DNA of 27,747 bases, taken from positions 1 to 27,747 of IMG/VR virus record IMGVR_UViG_3300014913_000058; one strand, 5' to 3'. Shown here one piece after another: positions 22,028 through 27,747 of the stretch. This DNA comes from a virus. The position numbers were made by a program, and so were the translations under genes. Each line of letters opens with the position of its first letter. Within the stretch, counting starts at the first letter, position 1. The notes beneath the pieces are model-generated. The model worked only from the letters and a program-made list of their open reading frames with translations. It had not been told where the DNA came from and searched no databases.

Positions 22028-23332
22028 TTACAGAGATTTTACTTTAAGCACTCTGAAGGCCTCAGACAGTGTTACCTGTCCAAATGTCCAGCGATGGAAA
22101 ACCAGCTGAATCATTGCCTGCAGTGAAAGGGTTACCTCATCACGGATGATGACCGTTGCAGAACGATCAACAATAGAATATCCGCGCATAAAGTCAGCAT
22201 ATACAACCGGCAATGCACCTGCCGCGATAGACGGCATATCCTGGATTACTGTATACGGTTCGCCGTTTATCTGGTTAGGAGCATTATCAGACATTCTCAG
22301 CTGCCAGATAGGATTACCCGCATCATCCTTGAGTGTCCGGAGTTTAGCAAGCGTCTGCCTGTTAAAACCGTACATAGGATTGTAACCGACTTTAAGATCA
22401 CCGGTCAGTAAGGTCATATCATTTGAACTGACCTCACCAGCATCTTCTGTCTCGCGGAAATTGGCCTGAACATCTGAATTCTGCAGGAAGCCTTCAGACA
22501 TTTTGTCACCAGGTCCGGTACCGATGGTGTAATCACGTCCCATCTTCTGCGCGTAGGCCTCGGAAACATCGATATTGATCTCAGACTCAAGATCAAATTC
22601 AGAAGTCAGAAGCAGATCCTGCGTGTAAGGCACAGCGCAAGTCAGGCGGAAAGGAGTCAGAGATTCGGAGCCGTAAGTGCTGGCATCCGGAGTTCCGGCC
22701 TTAGTTTCGCCTTCATTTGTCACAATCGGAATTGACTGACGTGTTGGCATCTCAATGGATTTCTTACTGATGGTCCGGACCCGGGCAATGTTCCGGATAG
22801 GAGATATTTCAGTAATCTTCCGGATGATCTGATTATCAAATTCAGTATCCGTGAGATATCCACCGGCAGGATCGATATCAGACCGCAGGGTTTTAAGATC
22901 CTGAAGTGTTTTCCTGTTATCTCCGTCAAAGCGATCATCTGTTTTACCAAAGCGAACATAATTTTCGATCGCTTTATATTCCGCAGAATCATGAAGAATG
23001 ATCTCGCTGCCTTTGCCTGTTCCCATACGTGACAACTGAAGCTCAAGAGCTTCAATCTGTTCTGCCTGCTCGTCAAGAACCTTGAGCTTTTCAGCATGCT
23101 CTGTAACAAGCTTCTGATTCTTTTTGAATTCATCAGAATCCAGAACAGTATTGATTTTTTCCATACGCTCTTTGAACTCGGCCGAAGTGATCGTTTTAAG
23201 ATCGGCCTTTTTAACAGTTTCCTGGAGTTCCTGGAACGCAGAGATTACATCAGCAGGTGTGTAATCTTTCATATTAGCCGGTTTACACGTACATTCGGAT
23301 TTTTTATGTCCGCATTTTTCACATTTTTCCAT
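22028..23332 (-). CDS. Major capsid protein (HK97 fold)
   Basis: The 434-residue protein has an N-terminal delta-like domain (about 1-125) that is a coiled coil (KLVTEHAEKLKVLDEQAEQIEALE) and then the HK97 capsid core: DIDPAGGYLTDTEFDNQIIRKITEISPIRNIARV, TNEGETKAGTPD, TPFRLTCAVPYTQDLLL, a G-loop/A-domain region and the end with RWTFGQVTLSEAFRVLKV. The protease encoded upstream would remove the delta domain. Unusually the extreme N-terminus is a Cys cluster, Cys4, Cys7, Cys14 and Cys16, resembling a zinc knuckle. Shine-Dalgarno GGAGGA is present. Confidence 0.95.
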   Translation of the reverse strand: MEKCEKCGHKKSECTCKPANMKDYTPADVISAFQELQETVKKADLKTITSAEFKERMEKINTVLDSDEFKKNQKLVTEHAEKLKVLDEQAEQIEALELQLSRMGTGKGSEIILHDSAEYKAIENYVRFGKTDDRFDGDNRKTLQDLKTLRSDIDPAGGYLTDTEFDNQIIRKITEISPIRNIARVRTISKKSIEMPTRQSIPIVTNEGETKAGTPDASTYGSESLTPFRLTCAVPYTQDLLLTSEFDLESEINIDVSEAYAQKMGRDYTIGTGPGDKMSEGFLQNSDVQANFRETEDAGEVSSNDMTLLTGDLKVGYNPMYGFNRQTLAKLRTLKDDAGNPIWQLRMSDNAPNQINGEPYTVIQDMPSIAAGALPVVYADFMRGYSIVDRSATVIIRDEVTLSLQAMIQLVFHRWTFGQVTLSEAFRVLKVKSL

Positions 23333-23338
23333 GGCTTT

Positions 23339-24118
23339 TTATTCCTCCTCAATTTCAATTTTCATAGTTTTAAGTCCTTCAACAATACTGCCCCAGTCAT
23401 AATCATTATCAGAATCACTCTGATCCTTGCTGTCAGACTCACTCTGAAGCATAGGACTGATTAAAGAAACAATTTTGGTGGCAGTTGCTCTACTTACTTT
23501 AACGCCATTCCTTAAATGCTTTTCAATGGTCTTGGCATCTAATTTTGACATATCTTCAATTGATGTAATGTGTTTTGGTAATGGCATGTCAGTCAATGCA
23601 AATCGGTCTGCACCAACTCCCACCAGTGAGATTTCATAAATAAGGGCTTTTGTCATATGATTCGGATTATCAGGATCTTCAAAATACCAGTTTCCGCCTA
23701 TTGATAAAGCATGCCCGAAACCACCTCTAAAAGCAGACACTGCATCTTTTGTGATAAGAGTATGGATATCGTCAAGGTCGCGCAATAAGAGCTTAAAAAA
23801 CAGGCCTTTTTCATCTTCTTTAAGGATAGTAAAATTTCCTGCAATATTACCAGCTGAACTCCAGTGATCTACAAAGCAGACAGGATTAGTTTTCATTCGG
23901 TCCAGGATATAAACCGGTTTACCATCCATGCTATGCGGAATATCTCCATATGAATCAGGCTCGTCTTTTGTATTGGCATAACCAGTAATATAGAATTTCC
24001 CGTTTTCGCCATCTTCACCTTCTTCTTTTGTTACCTTCATGTCGATGATAGGAATTTCTTTTGTCTGTATGCCAAGCTTCTTTAGGCGTTCCGCAGTTTC
24101 AATATCTCGTTTATCCAT
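23339..24118 (-). CDS. Prohead maturation protease (U35, HK97 gp4-like)
   Basis: The 259-residue protein shows the U35 fold: GKFYITGYANTKDEPDSYGD, then a His in VDHW (His85), SSAGNIAGN, and Ser139 in GHALSIGG with Glu162 in IYEISLVGVGADR. His and Ser are the likely catalytic residues. It cleaves the capsid delta domain during prohead maturation. The C-terminal 70 residues are a helical and acidic tail (Ser/Asp-rich), possibly an internal scaffold or self-cleavage region. It lies upstream of the capsid gene with six bases between. GGAG precedes its start by eight bases. Confidence 0.92.
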   Translation of the reverse strand: MDKRDIETAERLKKLGIQTKEIPIIDMKVTKEEGEDGENGKFYITGYANTKDEPDSYGDIPHSMDGKPVYILDRMKTNPVCFVDHWSSAGNIAGNFTILKEDEKGLFFKLLLRDLDDIHTLITKDAVSAFRGGFGHALSIGGNWYFEDPDNPNHMTKALIYEISLVGVGADRFALTDMPLPKHITSIEDMSKLDAKTIEKHLRNGVKVSRATATKIVSLISPMLQSESDSKDQSDSDNDYDWGSIVEGLKTMKIEIEEE

Positions 24119-24160
24119 TGCATAATCTCCTTTGAAGTATCAGTAATGGCCAGGGCAACA

Positions 24161-24202
24161 AAAAAGGGAATTCCAGTCAGGCGCGCCCGAAATTCCCTTT
24201 TT
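24161..24202 (-). terminator. Terminator-like hairpin upstream of the protease gene
   Basis: AAAAAGGGAATT (24161-24172) pairs with AATTCCCTTTTT (24191-24202); the loop includes a GGCGCGCC palindrome. Runs of A and T on both sides make it terminator-like on either strand. Minus-strand transcription toward the protease and capsid genes would cross it 43 bases before the protease start. Confidence 0.7.
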
Positions 24203-24263
24203 GTATTCTTAGTCTGCTCCGTCCGTCGACTCGGCAGAACCCTTTTTATATTTTATAAATCAG

Positions 24264-24398
24264 CTAATAGACAGAAACAATATCTCCATCTTTAGTTACA
24301 TATATTCTGTTCGATAATTTACATTCTTCATCAAAACAATGTAACATGTCCAATAATTCTCCTACTGTTTCAGCATACTCATTTTTCCTCTGACTCAT
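24264..24398 (-). CDS. Tiny protein (44 aa), possible gene
   Basis: An ORF starts at ATG 24398 inside the 3' part of the 19-codon ORF, in another frame, and ends 61 bases before the terminator-like hairpin. The predicted protein (MSQRKNEYAETVGELL..., with two Cys) has an amphipathic N-terminal helix and an ending IYVTKDGDIVSVY that looks like a beta hairpin, so it reads like a real small protein. No strong Shine-Dalgarno is seen. Function unknown. Confidence 0.5.
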   Translation of the reverse strand: MSQRKNEYAETVGELLDMLHCFDEECKLSNRIYVTKDGDIVSVY

Positions 24399-24438
24399 CT
24401 GGATGTGAGTTCGTTACTTCAATATCTTCTCGTGCCAT
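24379..24438 (-). CDS. Leader-like micro-ORF (19 aa)
   Basis: An ATG at 24438 is preceded by GGAG eight bases upstream and encodes MAREDIEVTNSHPDESEEK. It overlaps the 44-residue ORF by 20 bases. It may be a leader peptide that couples translation to that ORF, or chance. Its start resembles the MAR start of the gene at 5900. Confidence 0.4.
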   Translation of the reverse strand: MAREDIEVTNSHPDESEEK

Positions 24439-24503
24439 TTTCGTGTCTCCTAATTTTTTATTGTTATGCCATTAAAAATCCCTATACAATAAAAAAAATC
24501 ATT

Positions 24504-25310
24504 TTACAAGACATATTCACTCAAACATCTGCATTCGACAACATTTCCAAAGCTGGCGCCTCTGGACATATCTTTCGGATACATTAACTCCTCACCACTG
24601 ACAATGAACGGCTGAAGTAAATTTACAACCTGTCCACCAGCATTCCAATGATCAAATCGACTGGCAGGAGGACGCCTGACGCGCGAATCTCCCATATTAC
24701 GCCATATTTTTTCTGTCTGAGTTACTGCAGCAGCTCCGCCTAAAATACCTGGTGTTAAGTCGCTGGCCACTTCAGCTTCTATAAATTTAGTGGCTTCCGC
24801 TACTGTTTCCGTTTCCTGCATAGCGATTTTATTTACACGTGCTTGAAATTTTCTTCTTAATATGACTGCAGCGGCCAGTGCCAACTCTCTATTTGTTAAT
24901 ATAACACCATCATTAAACGCTTCATCCCGGGCCATTCTAATAGCCTGGATCATTTCTTTTTTATTTGTCTCAGATATGATAGCTGATTGTTTTGGAATGT
25001 TTTGATCCCTGTATGCCATTAACGCAAGAAGCAGCAATTCTTCATCAATTTCATCATCTTCATCCTGATCCTGCTTAATTGATTTCCGGATCCCGATTCC
25101 ACCAGTAAAGGCTTTTTGAACACGTCTATACTGTTTATCAAGAATCGCTTTCCATGCCGGTTCATAAGCCATGGCGTCCGGAGGAAGGCCTGTCTTGGTT
25201 ACAGTGATTCTGAAATCTACCAGTATAGAATTAAACGCAGATATGATATCCGGTCTAAATGTTTTCTCCAGCTTTAATTTCAGATTTAATTGTTCGCCCA
25301 GTGGTAGCAT
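24504..25310 (-). CDS. Mu gpF-like minor head protein
   Basis: The 268-residue protein ends with the hallmark of the phage Mu protein F/SPP1 gp7 family: TEKIWRNMGDSRVRRPPASRFDHW, then SGEELMYPKDMSRGASFGNVVECRCLSEYVL. The first half is helical with an acidic Asp/Glu patch (QDEDDEIDEE, about 92-101). It is probably injected or bound near the portal during head assembly. It lies five bases after the upstream gene. The Shine-Dalgarno is weak. Confidence 0.88.
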   Translation of the reverse strand: MLPLGEQLNLKLKLEKTFRPDIISAFNSILVDFRITVTKTGLPPDAMAYEPAWKAILDKQYRRVQKAFTGGIGIRKSIKQDQDEDDEIDEELLLLALMAYRDQNIPKQSAIISETNKKEMIQAIRMARDEAFNDGVILTNRELALAAAVILRRKFQARVNKIAMQETETVAEATKFIEAEVASDLTPGILGGAAAVTQTEKIWRNMGDSRVRRPPASRFDHWNAGGQVVNLLQPFIVSGEELMYPKDMSRGASFGNVVECRCLSEYVL

Positions 25311-25314
25311 TATT

Positions 25315-25644
25315 TTACCAAATTTTACAGGATTTCATCCAAGGTTCTATTCCATTCCTGCACCAAATATCATACCAGCTTGTCATATAAAAAAAATAAC
25401 CTGATTTGAAACTTTTTTTCATATTTGAAAAAGTTAAAACTTTCCTACAATCAGATCTTTTTACCCATCCGCTATCTCCGTTGCTCAATCCTGAAAGTCT
25501 CCATGAATTACTTCGGACACCATTGGCAACGATATATTTTTTATTTTTGTAAAAAACAGTATCACCAAGATTAACTCTGAAACACCATTTAAAGCTCAAA
25601 AATACAACGTACACCCACCAGTAAATTTTTTTAATAGTAGTCAT
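25315..25644 (-). CDS. Trp-rich membrane-anchored hypothetical protein
   Basis: The N-terminal 25 residues contain a hydrophobic, aromatic membrane segment (YWWVYVVFLSFKWCF) after a short basic start, then a soluble domain with DTVFYKNKKYIVANGV and RKVLTFSNMKKSF, ending YMTSWYDIWCRNGIEPWMKSCKIW. Eight Trp and four Cys in 109 residues are unusual for a head-gene neighbour. I recall similar small proteins between portal and gpF-like genes in some phages without known function. AGGA and the element GGCACGAA precede the start. It may be a moron; membrane anchoring makes a virion part unlikely. Confidence 0.65.
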   Translation of the reverse strand: MTTIKKIYWWVYVVFLSFKWCFRVNLGDTVFYKNKKYIVANGVRSNSWRLSGLSNGDSGWVKRSDCRKVLTFSNMKKSFKSGYFFYMTSWYDIWCRNGIEPWMKSCKIW

Positions 25645-25664
25645 AATTTTTTCCTTTCGTGCCT

Positions 25665-27044
25665 TTAATCATCATCGTTTTCATCCTCTTCAATCTCGCG
25701 CCTTATACGCTCTTCCAGTTCTTCCGGTGTTTCATAATTATCAAGCGTATGCTGATCTGATCCCATAGGAATCATCGTGCCAGGTATATAAACCTCATCG
25801 CCACCATCTTTCAATGGCTCTCTATGAGGCAGTAATTGTCTGAGCTCATTAGGTGTTTCAACATTTATCTTTTTGCGCTTTTCAATCTCTTCAAGTTTCT
25901 TGCGCATGATAATATCGATTGATTCAGGATCATATGTTAATCGATATACGGAAGGATCCAGACCATATCGAGGCAGATATACTTTTGAAATCCCAGCAAA
26001 TATCGTGTCATAAGTCGTACACACAGGATTTGTATATAACTCAAAATAACCCTGTTCCATGTTGTTATAGCTGCTGGCATCAGTGGTTATCAATGCCAAT
26101 GGTATTTTATATCTGAGGAAAATTGCTTCCTTAGATGAGCTATCCAATGTCTGATAATCCATATCTTTATTGTGTGTTCCGGCTTCTGTGATATCAACAT
26201 CTTTTGCACTTATGACCGCAATGCCGCCTTTTTTAGTGCCTCCAAGCTGTTCATTTATTCGTTTTTTACGCTCCTTATGCTGATCATCATTCATTTTATC
26301 TTTGAATGTAAAAATCAAAGATAAGCGCCCACCGTTATCAAGAAGAGCAAGATTATGATACTTTCCTTTAAGATGCTGTCTGATATCAGTTGCAGCTGCT
26401 TCCAAAGGACTGTCAGGCTCAGCATCATCTGAACGTGATGAAAAGCCGGTAATGCGATAAACCTCTCTTAAAGGACCGTCCAGGTAAGCCAGTTCGCCTT
26501 TGCGTATGTCTTCTGTCCGTACATATGTTCCTCTTCCCATTTCCTTTCCGGTCAAAATAAACGCATCAGGGAAAATATCAAAGGATGATTTAACTGATAT
26601 GTTTTGAGGCTTAGGCGCATACATTTGAAGAGGAGGCCTTTTAAAATTACCAAACATTAAATAATATCCTGCATGGGTCAGTAAATAATGCCTGGCCAGC
26701 TTGCCTACAAATTCACGGTATGTTTCAAAAGGATTAGGATTAAGGAGAGCCTGTACTGCCGGATGCTTACTATCATACTCTTTGTCTTTGCCTTCTGTTT
26801 TTAGCAGAACCGGCTTTATCTGCTCAATGGGATCGGCTATCATATCAACTGCAGTTGCAACAGCTGAGTCGTTACGATAAAACTCCATGGCCCGAGAAGC
26901 CGAAACACGTCCTCCTCCGGTCAAGGCATATTCAAGAAGACTGCCAGGCTGCAGGTCCATCATACCGCCAACAACCAAAGACTTTTTGCCCCCAGTAAAC
27001 CCTAAAGAAAGATTCTTATCAGTAAACGGTATTTTTAAATCCAT
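25665..27044 (-). CDS. Portal protein (HK97 family)
   Basis: At 459 residues it has the portal pattern: FYRNDSAVATAVDMIADPIEQIKPVL near residue 55, ALLNPNPFETYREFVGKLARHYLLTHAGYYLMF, a middle YKIPLALITTDASSYNNMEQGYFELYTNPV that corresponds to the stem region, and an acidic C-terminal tail (EELEERIRREIEEDENDDD). Twelve subunits form the DNA entry vertex. Shine-Dalgarno AAGGA lies seven bases upstream. The expected terminase genes are not upstream within the window. Confidence 0.94.
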   Translation of the reverse strand: MDLKIPFTDKNLSLGFTGGKKSLVVGGMMDLQPGSLLEYALTGGGRVSASRAMEFYRNDSAVATAVDMIADPIEQIKPVLLKTEGKDKEYDSKHPAVQALLNPNPFETYREFVGKLARHYLLTHAGYYLMFGNFKRPPLQMYAPKPQNISVKSSFDIFPDAFILTGKEMGRGTYVRTEDIRKGELAYLDGPLREVYRITGFSSRSDDAEPDSPLEAAATDIRQHLKGKYHNLALLDNGGRLSLIFTFKDKMNDDQHKERKKRINEQLGGTKKGGIAVISAKDVDITEAGTHNKDMDYQTLDSSSKEAIFLRYKIPLALITTDASSYNNMEQGYFELYTNPVCTTYDTIFAGISKVYLPRYGLDPSVYRLTYDPESIDIIMRKKLEEIEKRKKINVETPNELRQLLPHREPLKDGGDEVYIPGTMIPMGSDQHTLDNYETPEELEERIRREIEEDENDDD

Positions 27045-27057
27045 TCAGAGTCCTTAT

Positions 27058-27372
27058 TTAATCTTTATACGCCTTCCACTCATTATAAGCTATCAATGCC
27101 TTTGCTTCAGCATGTGTTAAGTATGGCCAGTCAGACATTTCTTCAACGACATAAGCAGGCTTTGTTGTAATCAATTCAGATGGCACTGTTCTTTTCACAT
27201 CATCGCTCTTATCGACAATTATCATTGTACCATCATCATTTTGATTTCCTGCCGGAAAGCCTTCTTCTGACATAAACGCATCTGCTTGCGCTCTAACGGA
27301 AGGATCATATTTGATTACTGTATATATGTAATTTATATAAGGCGGTTTTTCTGTGACTAATTTTAATGGCAT
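27058..27372 (-). CDS. Hypothetical protein (104 aa)
   Basis: I do not recognise the family. The protein starts with LKLVTEKPPYINYIYTVIKYDPSV, a strand-rich segment, has a central turn-rich part (FPAGNQNDDGTMIIVDK) and ends in an amphipathic helix (THAEAKALIAYNEWKAYKD). No membrane segment or Cys. Good Shine-Dalgarno AAGGA; it lies between a LamG-like gene and the portal gene. It could assist that LamG-like protein, but this is only positional. Confidence 0.6.
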   Translation of the reverse strand: MPLKLVTEKPPYINYIYTVIKYDPSVRAQADAFMSEEGFPAGNQNDDGTMIIVDKSDDVKRTVPSELITTKPAYVVEEMSDWPYLTHAEAKALIAYNEWKAYKD

Positions 27373-27385
27373 TTTATTTCCTTTT

Positions 27386-27747
27386 TTAAAATCTTGCCAA
27401 TGTCAATATTGCCTGGCCTGAAAGATCAGTAGTAAAAAATCTTACCTGGTCTAATTTACCCTCATAATCTTCTCCGATACTTGGGTACCAAACGCCCAAA
27501 CAAAAAAAGTCAGTATTGGCCATTAATCCAACGCCCGGATTATAAGAGCCGACGCTAAAACCCGAAACAAAATATTCTATTTCAAAATCTGACTTTTGTC
27601 TTACACAATGATGAACCCATGCGTCTTCCGCATGGCCTGAATCAAACTCTTCGCTCCCGCCCTGTGTATAAATAGCAACCTGGCCGCTCCCAACGTCGAC
27701 ATAAGGATAAACTGCCAAACCATCGTCTTCAGATTCATCACCGATAC
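27386..27747 (-). CDS. LamG / concanavalin-like protein, 5' end beyond the window
   Basis: The reading frame stays open to the window edge, so the start is missing; the TTG at 27718 is not the true start. The C-terminal residues YEGKLDQVRFFTTDLSGQAILTL are the closing motif of LamG/concanavalin-like jelly-roll domains (x-x-Lys-x-Asp-x-Val-Arg-x-Phe), preceded by beta-strand alternation with many Gly, Phe and Asp. Such domains bind carbohydrate and occur in tail-fibre and adhesin-like phage proteins. It lies upstream of the portal gene, an uncommon place for a fibre gene; a head-surface adhesin is possible. Confidence 0.75.
   Translation of the reverse strand, partial: IGDESEDDGLAVYPYVDVGSGQVAIYTQGGSEEFDSGHAEDAWVHHCVRQKSDFEIEYFVSGFSVGSYNPGVGLMANTDFFCLGVWYPSIGEDYEGKLDQVRFFTTDLSGQAILTLARF

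Noticed and set aside
24205-24250. Structured small RNA around the GTCGAC palindrome downstream of the 44-aa ORF
   Set aside because: Pairing is short (5 bp TCTGC/GCAGA) and no promoter is visible; not enough support for a separate RNA gene.

Overview
The window is a piece of a tailed-phage genome (free phage or prophage): no clearly cellular gene is visible, and nearly every base is used. It looks like a myovirus that combines an HK97-type head (portal, U35-type prohead protease, HK97-fold capsid) with a phage-Mu-type contractile tail. The host cannot be fixed from the sequence. The DNA is AT-rich by eye, Shine-Dalgarno sites are ordinary AGGAGG-like ones, and promoter-like signals look sigma70-like, which fits many bacteria.

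Region 1 (about 1-4900, plus strand) is an early or accessory block: two short unknown genes, a zinc-ribbon protein, an HD-domain phosphohydrolase, an unknown, a tiny helix-turn-helix protein and a single-stranded-DNA-binding protein. After a strong hairpin comes a coupled set: a DUF5131-type protein with a radical-SAM-like CX3CX2C motif, a Cys-rich protein and a DUF1643 protein. An exported small protein follows, with its own possible promoter. Two rho-independent terminators (4956-4990 and 5054-5092) separate this block from the opposing one.

Region 2 (27747 down to 5108, minus strand) is the virion and exit block. In transcription order it runs: LamG-like protein (cut by the window edge), unknown, portal, Trp-rich membrane-anchored unknown, Mu gpF-like minor head protein, two tiny overlapping ORFs, a terminator-like hairpin, prohead protease, major capsid protein, a capsid-associated small protein, a coiled-coil protein, head-tail connector, head closure protein, HK97-gp10-like protein, Mu gp37-like tail terminator, DUF2635-like protein, sheath, tube, tail chaperone with a -1 frameshift extension, tape measure, DNA-circularisation-like protein gpN, hub gpP, spike gp45, a small protein, gp46, gp47 (baseplate J), gp48, tail fibre, HExxH metallopeptidase-like membrane protein, Cys-containing unknown and a holin-like membrane protein. 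Gene order from gp37 to gp48 follows Mu almost exactly. Many junctions are TAATG or ATGA overlaps, implying translational coupling.

The strongest non-routine signals are: (a) a 69-codon -1-frame ORF without a start codon between the tail chaperone and the tape measure gene, which explains an otherwise empty 170-bp gap as a programmed frameshift product; (b) one beta-rich domain (FCCH-like) present in three different virion proteins and inserted cleanly into the head-tail connector; (c) a tiny HELYH membrane metallopeptidase candidate next to the lysis-type genes; and (d) several perfect RNA hairpins at junctions of highly expressed virion genes. Terminase, endolysin, integrase and replication-initiator genes are not visible in this window.
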